The notes: generated by a model not told the origin, from the letters alone. Numbered from the stretch's first letter, positions 8,890-17,444 are shown. The stretch is DNA of 43,389 nt from Chitinophaga pinensis (GCA_945861965.1 CAMAWM010000017.1:1-43389), one strand, 5' to 3'. Program-made: numbers and translations.

Positions 8890-10086
8890 TTATAAATTTT
8901 CTAAAAATTTTAGGAGTTTTAATCTATCAGCATCGTTCAAATTCGAAAAATTTGAAATGCTTTTTGTTGCTTCTCCACCATGTAACAATATTGCTTCTTG
9001 AATGCTTTTTGCTCTTCCATCGTGCATCAAAAAATAATTTCCTCCTTGCGATTTTGGAGTTAATCCCAAACCCCACAAAGCCGGTGTTCGCCATTCGTAT
9101 GTCTTTGCTGAACCTTCGGTGTATCCATCATCTAGGCCATTTCCCATATCGTGTAACAGCATATCGGTATAAGGGAAAAACGATTTATTGGATAGTGCCT
9201 CAATGCTTGAATTGCCAGTTTTTAATTCTTGTTTGTGACAAGAAGCGCAACCAGCATTCATAAACAATTGTTTTCCTTCAACAACTTCTTTCTCATCTGC
9301 ATTTCTAACAGGTGGAACTTTTAATGTTCTTAAATAAAAAACAGTTTCAAAAAGTGTTTGTAAATTAATTTCCGGTTCGCTTTCCAATTTTGTGTAGGTA
9401 TCAATTGCTTCGTTTGCCGAAACAATTCCCATGTCTTGATTATAGGCTAATGAAGTTTGCATCAGCAAATCATAAGCTGCTGATTTTTTTCCGAATCTTC
9501 CAATGTATTTTCCATTAGTATTTTGTATTGCATCGGTTCGTGGTATAACATAATTGGGAATTGAAATCCAATTTACAACTCCAGAAATTCCATCGCCATT
9601 TGCATCATTTGGATCGGCTAAGTTTAAAATGTCTGCATCGCTTACGGCATCTATATATCCAAGTCCGGTAACAGCAGGAGCTATTAGTTTTGTATAGGAT
9701 ATTCCAGTAGGCAATTCTTCAGGCAAGTATCCAGGAATGGCTCTGTTTTGTAATTGAGGAGCGCCTTTATCTATGTAATGATTTCCAGTACTATCCCATT
9801 GGCCAAATCGAATGAGGGTTGTGAAAGGATGTCCTTTTCCATCTGATGAATGACAAGATTGGCAAGAAGTTGCTACAAACAAAGGTCCTAAGCCAGTTTC
9901 AGAATTAAACGATTGTGCAAATGCTGCATCTCCTTTTAGATGAAGAATTCTTTCGGCAGAGGTTAATTCTTCAATTGGGCCATTCAGTATATTTTCTTCT
10001 TCTGGTCCTGATGGTTCTATTTGTTTGCAAGCAAAACTGCTTGACAGTAAAAATAGAATGATTATAAATGTGTTTTTGGTAGACAT
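8890..10086 (-). CDS. Di-heme oxidoreductase (DHOR/DUF1111-like) lipoprotein
   Basis: 398 residues with a lipoprotein signal (Cys20 in SSFACKQ) and two c-type heme motifs: CQSCH at 75-79 followed by GKGHP, and CASCH at 280-284. Between them are blocks typical of the DHOR family, including NRAIPGYLPEE, AVTGLGYIDAV and WRTPALWGLGLTP, and near the end MHDGRA and ILLHGGEA. Relatives are periplasmic di-heme proteins distantly related to cytochrome c peroxidases, and in many bacteria they lie next to imelysin iron-uptake proteins. No imelysin is present here; the partners are a Rieske lipoprotein and a porin. It is the first gene of the cluster, and its promoter region carries the DtxR-type operator described at 10105-10159, so metal-responsive expression is likely. 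Confidence 0.85.
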   Translation of the reverse strand: MSTKNTFIIILFLLSSSFACKQIEPSGPEEENILNGPIEELTSAERILHLKGDAAFAQSFNSETGLGPLFVATSCQSCHSSDGKGHPFTTLIRFGQWDSTGNHYIDKGAPQLQNRAIPGYLPEELPTGISYTKLIAPAVTGLGYIDAVSDADILNLADPNDANGDGISGVVNWISIPNYVIPRTDAIQNTNGKYIGRFGKKSAAYDLLMQTSLAYNQDMGIVSANEAIDTYTKLESEPEINLQTLFETVFYLRTLKVPPVRNADEKEVVEGKQLFMNAGCASCHKQELKTGNSSIEALSNKSFFPYTDMLLHDMGNGLDDGYTEGSAKTYEWRTPALWGLGLTPKSQGGNYFLMHDGRAKSIQEAILLHGGEATKSISNFSNLNDADRLKLLKFLENL

Positions 10087-10104
10087 GTAAAAATAAATTC
10101 ATGG

Positions 10105-10159
10105 CAAATCTAAACTTAAATTTAGACAAACCTGAAAATATTTTTAGTGATGTCTAAAA
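10105..10159 (-). promoter_or_regulatory. Probable DtxR-family operator over di-heme operon promoter
   Basis: Alternating half-sites TCTAAA (10109), TTTAGA (10121), CCTGAAA (10131), TTTTAG (10142) and CTAAAA (10154) lie about 10-12 bp apart. The segment 10121-10147 matches 37587-37613, upstream of the DtxR-family regulator, at 24 of 27 bases. On the minus strand TAGATTTG (10112-10105) is a good -7 element 18 bp before the start codon, so the operator covers the promoter. Binding by the window's own regulator is an inference from this shared sequence. Confidence 0.65.
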
Positions 10160-10172
10160 GTAAAAAATCTCT

Positions 10173-12314
10173 TTATTTTTTTACAACTCTTTTCACAGTA
10201 TTCATTCCGTTTTGATTTACTTTAATAAACAAAACTCCTGTTGGAAATGATGCAGTATTAATTTGAATTAAATTGTCGTGATAAATGGATTTGAATAGAA
10301 TTTTTCCGCTGATATCATACACTTCAATTTCAGTTTCAATATTTTTAGATGATGCAATTACTAATTCATCAGTAATTGGGTTTGGCGAAAAAACAACTTC
10401 AATTTCCGATTGATTTACATAATGTATAACATTTGAATACGAATAATTTGCATCGTTATCAATTTGTTTAATTCTGTAATAAACATTGCTGATGGTTTTT
10501 TCTACATCCATAAATTCATACTTTAAAAGTGTGTTTGAATTTTGCGAACCTTTAATATATTTTTCGATGGTTCTGAATGCAATTCCATCTTCGCTTTTTT
10601 CAATTTCAAAATGATCGTTGTTTTGTTCAAAAGCAGTATGCCATGAAACTAAAATATGGTCATTTATTTTCTTTGCATTGAAATTATAAATTTTGACTGG
10701 CAATGGATTTGTTGTTGCATTTCCTCCAAAATAAATTCTCACAGTCAATGGTCCGGCACCCATTACAAATCCAGTGCGATAAGCTATTGTTCCTGAACCT
10801 GCGCTGTGTGATCCACCAACTAAACCAAATGAAACTCCATTGTCAATCGAAGCGATAATACGCGTTTCACTTGCATTCAAAATTCCTGATTGACCGCTTA
10901 AATCAGCACTCAATGTAATATTCATACCGGTAATTGAACTGTTATAATATCCTTGCCAATATGAATTGGATCTACGGTTGATAGTATAACTGCCGTCTGT
11001 AAATCCAGTGCATGCTGTACTGCTTGTTCCGTTATCAACATGAAAGATAGAAATATTGCCTGCACTTAATGGTGCCGACACAAAATTAGTTGCCAAAGGA
11101 CGATATGCTGTTGCTGTGCCAACAGGAAAAACAATATTTCCAGTTGTTCCTAATCCAACAAATCGATTTATTTTTCCAATAATGGCACCGCCTGTTCGAG
11201 TTAAAACAGCCGTTGATGTAGTTCCTAAAATTAAACTGTCAGTTGATGGAATAGTAATATTGCCTGAAGTCATAATTAAACCTTCTGAAACAGATCGCGA
11301 TAAAGGAATTGTTAATCCTGTTGAATTATTCATTATTAAATTACGAACTACAAGAGTTGCTGGCCATTCGCCTCCAACAGTTTGAGCAGCTGTTGCGCCA
11401 TATTCTACATAGGAACCCGAGTTATGAGAAAAATTTGTAACATTATATGTATAGGAAACCAAATTTGACATCTTTAATTTGCCTCCATAATTTACTACTA
11501 AATTTAAAGCATTAATTGCAAGAGCTGCTGATCCAAGAACGGCTGCTCTCAATTCACAAACTCCATTGACAACTAATGAATCAAATTGTGCTCCTGCAGT
11601 TGACGTACGAGCGGTTGTATAACCCAAACTTAATGTGGCACCTGCGTTTACAATAATATCTCCTGTTAATGCTGCACCAGAGTCAGGACGAATATCATAA
11701 CCGCCTGTTGAGGTACTTGCAGTATAAAGTGTTCCTGTATTTACAATAAGTCTTCTTAGTTTTAAACCAGTATTTGTTGTAACAGTTTGTCCAGAATTTA
11801 AATTAATTTGCATTATCCAACCAGGAGGATTATTGCCCCACTCACTTGGATTTGTTAAATTTCGTGTATTTCCAACCACATTTATATATCCACCCAAATA
11901 GCTATTAATCCAAGTCACAGTACTTGGATTGCTTGATGTATACGTTACAGGCCAAGTATTTATTGCGCTGTTTACACAGCGAAGTCTTCCATATAAATTG
12001 AGTGCGTACGTTGAAAGATTTATTCGAGTTCCAGTTGCACTACCCAAATTTAAATCGTAGCAACTTTCATCTTGAGTTAAATTTACTGTATGGCCTGATT
12101 GAATAAAAACAGAATCGTTAACTGAAGGGATTTGAGAAGAAGAAGTAATTGACACCCACGTAATTCCACCGTTTGTACTTCTTTGCCATGTTGAAATATT
12201 GTTCCAATTTCCAGAAGTAACTATAGTTCTGTATGCCGCAGCACCAGCAGGTTGTGAATATGCAGCAACTATGCAAGTAATGGATAAAATAATGCTAAGT
12301 AGAATTTTTTTCAT
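10173..12314 (-). CDS. Secreted T9SS cargo protein with G8-like N-terminus
   Basis: 713 residues. A signal peptide (ending near AAYSQ, residue 21) is followed by a G8-like opening (SGNWNNISTW, then PSVNDSVFIQSGHTVNL), a long beta-rich region, and a fibronectin-like domain beginning at about residue 540 (PLPVKIYNF, then ILVSWHTAFEQNNDHFEIEKS). The last about 75 residues form a type A T9SS sorting domain: FSPNPITDEL, EVYDISGKIL, FPTGVLFIKV and a basic end. This points to secretion across the outer membrane by the Por/type IX system with attachment to or release from the surface. The biochemical function is unknown. It stands between the TonB receptor and the di-heme cluster, with 86 bp before the latter's start. 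Confidence 0.85.
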   Translation of the reverse strand: MKKILLSIILSITCIVAAYSQPAGAAAYRTIVTSGNWNNISTWQRSTNGGITWVSITSSSQIPSVNDSVFIQSGHTVNLTQDESCYDLNLGSATGTRINLSTYALNLYGRLRCVNSAINTWPVTYTSSNPSTVTWINSYLGGYINVVGNTRNLTNPSEWGNNPPGWIMQINLNSGQTVTTNTGLKLRRLIVNTGTLYTASTSTGGYDIRPDSGAALTGDIIVNAGATLSLGYTTARTSTAGAQFDSLVVNGVCELRAAVLGSAALAINALNLVVNYGGKLKMSNLVSYTYNVTNFSHNSGSYVEYGATAAQTVGGEWPATLVVRNLIMNNSTGLTIPLSRSVSEGLIMTSGNITIPSTDSLILGTTSTAVLTRTGGAIIGKINRFVGLGTTGNIVFPVGTATAYRPLATNFVSAPLSAGNISIFHVDNGTSSTACTGFTDGSYTINRRSNSYWQGYYNSSITGMNITLSADLSGQSGILNASETRIIASIDNGVSFGLVGGSHSAGSGTIAYRTGFVMGAGPLTVRIYFGGNATTNPLPVKIYNFNAKKINDHILVSWHTAFEQNNDHFEIEKSEDGIAFRTIEKYIKGSQNSNTLLKYEFMDVEKTISNVYYRIKQIDNDANYSYSNVIHYVNQSEIEVVFSPNPITDELVIASSKNIETEIEVYDISGKILFKSIYHDNLIQINTASFPTGVLFIKVNQNGMNTVKRVVKK

Positions 12315-12421
12315 TTGTGTAGGGTTTTAGATTTATGTTAAACAACGAATGTAGAAATTAATTTTAAAAACAAGTATCAAATTATATTATTTTTTTATTA
12401 ACCTTTTCAGAATAATTAATC

Positions 12422-15280
12422 CTAAAACTTCACTGCCACTCCTGTTATAATATGTCTTTGTTGTAAAAATCTAGCTGGATTGCTTGGTGATGGAGCACTG
12501 TTTCCCAATCGAGGATCTATAAATCGTGGATCAACCCAAGTGTCTGGAACATTATCGCCATTTTGATATGCAACGCCTGTTACTGGATTTACAATAGATG
12601 AATTTTGGTTGTCAAAAATATTGGTGATTTGTACATTCCATGAAAGATTGATATGTTTAATTTTCCAGTTTTTTGTAAATGTAAAATCTGCCCAAAACCA
12701 ATATCCTCCGGTTTTGCTCCAACGATTATCAGGATTTGGATCTTGAATATACATTGGTCTTTTCGTTTGAGGGTCAATTCTATCAAAAATATAAGGAGTG
12801 TAACGAACTCCAGATCTTAAAACGGTTTCAAAATAAATGCTAAAATTATTTAACCATTTTTTGCCAAATAAACCGCCTTTTTTATCAAATTTAAATATAT
12901 GATTAGATTTAAAATCAAAGGGAACATCCCATGGCAAATAATATTCTTTTGTGTCTTCGATGGCTCCGCTAGATAAAAGTTCTTTCAATTTTTCATTTCC
13001 ACTTGCACTTTGACCTGTGGTTACCATATAAGTGAATGCAAGTTGTCCTTGATAAAAATTGCCAATTCGTTTAATATAACCCAATTCAATTCCTCTTGTT
13101 CTGGCATAATCCGAATTGATTCGAATGGTGCGCGTTACTTCTCTGCCTGTAATGTCTTTTATGATGACAGATGCAGAAGTAACAAAATCGTATTTGTCTT
13201 TCCAAAATGCTGAAATTGTAAGTGCATCGTTGTTTGTAATTTGAGATCTCAATCCGATTTCGTAACTGATATCAACCTCGGGATTTAAATCTGGATTTCC
13301 AACCATCGCAGCAGTTGATCGATCTTGATACAATGGATTTAATCCTGGATAAATAAAAGATGGGTGAGGCAAAATGGTTGCGTGCCCATAATTAAAATAC
13401 AACATTTTGTTTTCTGCAATTGGAAACGAAGCACTAATTTTTGGAAGTAATCTAAATTTGTATCTCAATCCAGCAATCGATGTTGAATGTGCGATATAAT
13501 CTTCTCTTACTTCATCGCGAATGGGCGAACGAGAATCATTCACTGCATCATCAATGTATTTTCCTGGTGCCCAATATTCAAATCTTCCGCCAATGTTAGC
13601 TACCAATCCTCTGTATTTAATTTGATCTGTAATATAAAATCCACCTCTTTGAGGACTAACTTTCCAAACATCGCTTTGTTGTCCAAGTCTAAAACTTTGC
13701 GAGTAAGTTCCATCTGCCAATTTGATTGGAGCGCCAATCCATGGTTTGATGATATCAATCCAAAGCATGTCTTGAAATTTCATTTCAAAACCAAAAGTTA
13801 ATTTGTTCAATGAATTATTTGAGTAATAATTTCCTTGAGCTTTTGCAACAAATTCCTCTAAATAATGATGATGCCACAAAGCAGCAATTCCATTGTTATT
13901 ATAAAATCCAGAAGGCGAATTGACAAAAACAACGCTATCGTTTATTGTAGGTAAAAATATTTTTGTTGGATATAAATTAATTGAAGCAGCATCAAATTCG
14001 TAATCGACATTTTCAGGCCTCCATTCACGACCATTTGCATCGGCACGCAATTGAACAAAAAATCTAGAAAATGTTGCATCAAAACTGAATCGTTTATTTA
14101 TAGATTGTTTGTAATTTATCATCTGCATATACGCATCGTGAGTAAATGTATTTGCATTGTCCATTTGATGTGAAAAAATATATTGATATCCTGGAACAAA
14201 CGGAACATCATTGCCAAAAATGCGCAACATATTTATATCTTGATTAATAGTAATTGAACGTAAAAATGTGAATGTGATTTTTTTATTTTTTGCTAAATCG
14301 TAATTGATTTTTGCAAATGCACTCCATCTATTATCTTGAAAAGGCGACCAAAATTTTTCTCCTGAATATTCAGTTGGATACAGCGAAGAGACAATTTGTT
14401 TTGCTGGATTTTTATAAAACTCATCACTAAATGAACCGCGCAAGGCAATAGAAAATTTGAATTTATTTTGCAATGCTTTTTTCAAAAATGGTCCACTTAC
14501 ATTGATTTCTGCATATTGATTGTTCCATGTTTCTCGCCACGATTTATTAAATCCAAAATTATCGCGTTTGTAATTTACATTGAACTCTAATTTATCTCCA
14601 CCTCTTTTTGTTTTTGTGCTTATAACTCCAGCAGTTGCATCACCAATTTCAGCGCCAATTCCGCCTGTTGTAACTTCAATTTCGCTGATGGCATTTGATC
14701 CTAAATCCAATCCAAACCCTGTTCCTGCCATTGGATCTGTTACTGAAACACCGTCAATATAAGTTCCGGTTTCATACGTTCTGCTTCCGCGAATATTAAC
14801 ACCAGCAGGCGATTGAATAACTCCAGGTTGTGTGCTTACTATTTGTTGCAATTGCCTTGATGGCGCAAGTTCTATGTTGTCTTGTCCAATTGTATTTACA
14901 GATTGAGCTCGGTCAATATCTATCAATGGTTTTTTGCCTTTAATCACAACTTCGTCCATTGTAGTTGAGCTAGCAGACATTTCAATTAATTCGGTTTTTG
15001 TGTTTTCGTCTGCTTTTATTTTTATTCCGGTAATCAAAATTTTTCGATAACCGAGATAACTAATTTCCAAACTGTAATCGCCTGGTTTAATATTTTTTAA
15101 TATGAATTTTCCTTCCTCATCGCTTACAACACCAAGCGATGTTCCTTTGAGTAAAATGGTAACTCCAATCAATGGCGAATTGTTTTTTCCATCAACTACA
15201 TTGCCGCTTAAGCTTCCTTTTTGAGCAAATAAATTTAAGCAAATAAAAATTAGTAGCGGTGTAAGAAATATTTTTTTCAC
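12422..15280 (-). CDS. TonB-dependent receptor with carboxypeptidase-like regulatory domain
   Basis: 952 residues. After the signal peptide (residues 1-19) comes a CarboxypepD_reg-like domain (about 22-105: GSLSGNVVDGKNNSPLIGVTI). A TonB plug follows (about 120-225, with VVIKGKKPLIDIDRAQS, NIRGSRTYETGTYIDGV and IEVTTGGIGAEIGDATAGVI), then a 22-strand-type barrel ending in a Phe (ITGVAVKF). It is the outer-membrane, energy-coupled importer of a large or scarce ligand. No SusD partner lies next to it, which argues against a classical glycan-utilisation pair. The ligand cannot be read from the sequence. It is transcribed divergently from the DUF4783 gene across 156 bp in which I see no clear operator. 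Confidence 0.9.
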   Translation of the reverse strand: MKKIFLTPLLIFICLNLFAQKGSLSGNVVDGKNNSPLIGVTILLKGTSLGVVSDEEGKFILKNIKPGDYSLEISYLGYRKILITGIKIKADENTKTELIEMSASSTTMDEVVIKGKKPLIDIDRAQSVNTIGQDNIELAPSRQLQQIVSTQPGVIQSPAGVNIRGSRTYETGTYIDGVSVTDPMAGTGFGLDLGSNAISEIEVTTGGIGAEIGDATAGVISTKTKRGGDKLEFNVNYKRDNFGFNKSWRETWNNQYAEINVSGPFLKKALQNKFKFSIALRGSFSDEFYKNPAKQIVSSLYPTEYSGEKFWSPFQDNRWSAFAKINYDLAKNKKITFTFLRSITINQDINMLRIFGNDVPFVPGYQYIFSHQMDNANTFTHDAYMQMINYKQSINKRFSFDATFSRFFVQLRADANGREWRPENVDYEFDAASINLYPTKIFLPTINDSVVFVNSPSGFYNNNGIAALWHHHYLEEFVAKAQGNYYSNNSLNKLTFGFEMKFQDMLWIDIIKPWIGAPIKLADGTYSQSFRLGQQSDVWKVSPQRGGFYITDQIKYRGLVANIGGRFEYWAPGKYIDDAVNDSRSPIRDEVREDYIAHSTSIAGLRYKFRLLPKISASFPIAENKMLYFNYGHATILPHPSFIYPGLNPLYQDRSTAAMVGNPDLNPEVDISYEIGLRSQITNNDALTISAFWKDKYDFVTSASVIIKDITGREVTRTIRINSDYARTRGIELGYIKRIGNFYQGQLAFTYMVTTGQSASGNEKLKELLSSGAIEDTKEYYLPWDVPFDFKSNHIFKFDKKGGLFGKKWLNNFSIYFETVLRSGVRYTPYIFDRIDPQTKRPMYIQDPNPDNRWSKTGGYWFWADFTFTKNWKIKHINLSWNVQITNIFDNQNSSIVNPVTGVAYQNGDNVPDTWVDPRFIDPRLGNSAPSPSNPARFLQQRHIITGVAVKF

Positions 15281-15436
15281 TTGTAAATAATTAGGCGCAA
15301 AATAATTTTTTGATCCGTTATTACTTCAAATTAAATACTATCAATTTATTAACTTTAAATTTTTAAACGAAGAATTATTTTTTTTTATGGCATACTTTTA
15401 GCAAAATTGCAATTGTATTTTTTTTAGAATCCCACA

Positions 15437-15823
15437 ATGAAAAAATTAAGTAAAATATTTTTAGTGCTTTGTTTTTTGCCATTCACATTGCAAGCAGATA
15501 GTTTTGATGATGTAGTAAATGCCATGAAAACTTCGAATGCCGAAAACGTTTCAAAGTATTTAAATAACAACGTAGAACTTACATTGCTTGAAAACGAAAA
15601 TCTGTGCAGTAAAGTTCAAGCCGAACAAATGCTAAAAAAATTTTTTGAGAAGCACCAAGCAAAAAATCTTATTATTCAACATCGAGGTGCTTCAGCACAA
15701 GGAGCCAAATATGCAATTGCAAATTACGAATCAAATGCAGGCGCAAAATTTAGGGTCTATATTTTCATGAAAGATACCGGTCATGGAATGCTAATTCATG
15801 AACTCAGGGTGGAAAAGGAATAG
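15437..15823 (+). CDS. DUF4783 family secreted protein
   Basis: 128 residues with a signal peptide ending at about LQA/D (residue 20). The mature part has the NTF2-like pattern of DUF4783: an opening helix DDVVNAMKTSNAENVSKYL, then VEL, a Cys-containing helix, and strands IIQHRGASAQGAKYAIANY and FRVYIFMK. It is a conserved Bacteroidota periplasmic protein of unknown function and often precedes nadC, as here, though a four-helix-bundle gene has come between them. A weak -7-like sequence TACTTTTA lies at 15393-15400. Confidence 0.8.
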   Translation: MKKLSKIFLVLCFLPFTLQADSFDDVVNAMKTSNAENVSKYLNNNVELTLLENENLCSKVQAEQMLKKFFEKHQAKNLIIQHRGASAQGAKYAIANYESNAGAKFRVYIFMKDTGHGMLIHELRVEKE

Positions 15824-15830
15824 ATTTTTT

Positions 15831-15865
15831 GTTTAGGGTTTAAAGTTTCATGTTCAAGGTTTCTA
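15831..15865 (+). repeat. GTTTnnn heptad repeat block (left of four-helix-bundle gene)
   Basis: Five consecutive 7-mers share a GTTT (once GTTC) start: GTTTAGG, GTTTAAA, GTTTCAT, GTTCAAG and GTTTCTA. The 11-mer at 15838-15848 is repeated in inverted orientation at 16337-16347. Confidence 0.75.
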
Positions 15866-15901
15866 TGCGATATTAATTAATGATTTAAAAAATTAAAGTT
15901 T

Positions 15902-16303
15902 ATGTCTAAAGTTGAGAGGTTTGAAGACTTGGAGATTTGGCAAAACGCAAGATTGCTTTGTCAAAAAATTGAAGAGCTTTATTCTAAAGTTTCGTTTGCC
16001 AAAGATTTTGAACTTAAAAATCAAATTAATGCTTCATCGGGTTCAATAATGGATAATATTGCCGAAGGATTTGAAAGAGACGGAAGAAATGAACTTATTA
16101 ATTTTCTTAGCTTTTCAAAGGCTTCTGCAGGAGAAACCAAATCGCAACCTTATCGTGCATTTGACCGAAAATATATTATTGAAAAAGAATTTAATGAATG
16201 TTATAATTTAGCTGATGAAACAGCTAAAAAAATCTCAAACTTTATCAAGTATTTAAATCAATCAGAATTTAAAGGCAGCAAGTTTAAGAACAGAGTCAAC
16301 TAA
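15902..16303 (+). CDS. Four-helix-bundle protein (S23/bAvd family)
   Basis: 133 residues, with the family hallmarks FEDLEIWQNAR near the N-terminus, then INASSGSIMDNIAEGFERDG and LINFLSFSKASAGET. These are the four amphipathic helices of the family first seen as 23S rRNA intervening-sequence proteins, related to the Avd accessory protein of diversity-generating retroelements. Here it stands alone with no reverse transcriptase or rRNA. It is flanked by inverted blocks of heptad repeats (15831-15865 and 16330-16350) and interrupts the usual DUF4783-nadC neighbourhood, so it looks like an inserted cassette. Function is unknown; related proteins oligomerise as pentamers and bind nucleic acid. Confidence 0.85.
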   Translation: MSKVERFEDLEIWQNARLLCQKIEELYSKVSFAKDFELKNQINASSGSIMDNIAEGFERDGRNELINFLSFSKASAGETKSQPYRAFDRKYIIEKEFNECYNLADETAKKISNFIKYLNQSEFKGSKFKNRVN

Positions 16304-16329
16304 CTTTAAAATTATATTTAAGGCGAAGC

Positions 16330-16350
16330 AAACCTTAAACTTTAAACTAA
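16330..16350 (-). repeat. Heptad repeat block (right of four-helix-bundle gene)
   Basis: On the plus strand AAACCTT, AAACTTT and AAACTAA follow each other with a period of 7; reversed, these are TTAGTTT, AAAGTTT and AAGGTTT. The block is inverted relative to 15831-15865, with an exact 11-bp match (16337-16347 against 15838-15848). It ends five bases before the nadC start. Confidence 0.7.
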
Positions 16351-16354
16351 CTAA

Positions 16355-17209
16355 GTGAAAACACTACTTCAAAACCCCGACATAATTTTCCTTATTGAAC
16401 TTTCTTTAAGAGAAGATATTGGAAGTGGAGATCATACTTCGCTTGCTTGTGTTGATGAAAATAAATCAGGAGAAGCATTTTGTTTGGCAAAAGAAAATTG
16501 TGTGATTGCCGGTTTAGATTTGGCCGAATTTATTTTTAAAAAAATTGATATCGAATTGAATTTTATTAGCCATTGTAAAGATGGAGATGAACTAAAAAAT
16601 GGCGAAAAAATATTTTCAGTTTCAGGCAATTCAATTTCTATTTTAACAGCTGAAAGAACGGTATTAAATTTTTTGCAACGATTAAGTGGGATTGCAACTC
16701 AAAGCCGAGAAATTAGCAATATGTTAAATGAATTTAATACAAAAGTTCTTGACACCAGAAAAACAATTCCAGGAATGCGATTGCTTGAAAAACACGCAGT
16801 AAAAGTTGGTGGTAGTTGTAATCACCGAGTGGGCTTGTTTGATATGATTATGATTAAAGACAATCACATTGATTTTGCAGGTGGAATTAAAGAGGCAATT
16901 GAAAAAACGCATCGTTATTTAAAAGCAAATAATCTCTCGTTGAAAATTGAAATTGAAACACGAAATTTAAACGAGGTAAATGAAGTAATACAAGTTGGAG
17001 GCGTTGACAGAATTATGTTGGATAATTTTTCTCCAACAGTAATAAAACAAGCGGTGGAATTGATAAATGGAAAATTTGAAACCGAAGCAAGTGGTGGAAT
17101 CACAAAACAAAATATTCGCGAATTTGCAGCTACTGGTGTAGATTATATTTCAGTCGGTGCACTTACACATTCTGCAAAAGGAATTGATTTGAGTTTGAAA
17201 GTTAGTTAA
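16355..17209 (+). CDS. nadC: Nicotinate-nucleotide pyrophosphorylase (carboxylating)
   Basis: 284 residues. The enzyme converts quinolinate and PRPP to nicotinate mononucleotide, CO2 and PPi in de novo NAD synthesis. Family motifs are present: REDIGSGDHTS near the N-terminus, LTAERTVLNFLQRLSGIAT, DTRKTIPGMRLLEKHAVKVGGSCNHR, MIKDNHI, and EIETRNL followed by RIMLDNFSP and EASGGI, then GVDYISVGALTHS. The start is a GTG at 16355: the frame opens there after the heptad repeat block and gives the expected N-terminus, and no ATG is available nearby. DUF4783 upstream is its usual neighbour in this phylum. Confidence 0.95.
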   Translation: MKTLLQNPDIIFLIELSLREDIGSGDHTSLACVDENKSGEAFCLAKENCVIAGLDLAEFIFKKIDIELNFISHCKDGDELKNGEKIFSVSGNSISILTAERTVLNFLQRLSGIATQSREISNMLNEFNTKVLDTRKTIPGMRLLEKHAVKVGGSCNHRVGLFDMIMIKDNHIDFAGGIKEAIEKTHRYLKANNLSLKIEIETRNLNEVNEVIQVGGVDRIMLDNFSPTVIKQAVELINGKFETEASGGITKQNIREFAATGVDYISVGALTHSAKGIDLSLKVS

Positions 17210-17348
17210 TTTCAGGTTTAAGGTTTCGTGTTTAAAGTTGGCTACGCCTAATATCCTCTCGAAATAAAAATAGTCTGTTATCCGAGCGCAATTTTGAGCA
17301 TGACATTCAAGGTAGTTTATCCATCGGAATCGAACCTTAAACCTGAAA
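17210..17348. repeat. Gene-less inverted repeat element with heptad arms
   Basis: TTTCAGGTTTAAGGTT at 17210-17225 is matched exactly by its reverse complement at 17333-17348. The left arm continues as heptads GTTTAAG, GTTTCGT, GTTTAAA and GTTGGCT (17216-17243). The right arm reads ATCGAAC, CTTAAAC and CTGAAAC (17329-17349). About 85 bp lie between the arms with no open frame. It resembles the blocks flanking the four-helix-bundle gene and starts one base after the nadC stop. Confidence 0.8.
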
Positions 17349-17411
17349 CAATTCTTCCACTAATCAAAAAATTACACAAAATTTCTTGCATTGATAAAAA
17401 TATTTGCTAAA

Positions 17412-17428
17412 ATGCACATTGAAAAACA
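17412..17428 (+). promoter_or_regulatory. Upstream box shared by the two Omp28-like genes (copy 1)
   Basis: ATGCACATTGAAAAACA lies 17 bp before the start codon and matches 18415-18431 at 16 of 17 bases. A TTG lies about 20 bp before GCACATTG, so this is probably the promoter -7 region. Confidence 0.5.
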
Positions 17429-17444
17429 TTAAAAAAACAACAAT

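Noticed and set aside
12422..15280. Polysaccharide utilisation locus
   Set aside because: There is a TonB receptor but no SusD-like lipoprotein or glycoside hydrolase beside it.
15902..16303. Diversity-generating retroelement
   Set aside because: The four-helix-bundle protein is related to Avd, but no reverse transcriptase, template repeat or variable repeat is present in the window.
15831..17349. CRISPR array
   Set aside because: The 7-bp GTTTnnn period is too short and lacks unique spacers of 25 bp or more; no cas genes are present.
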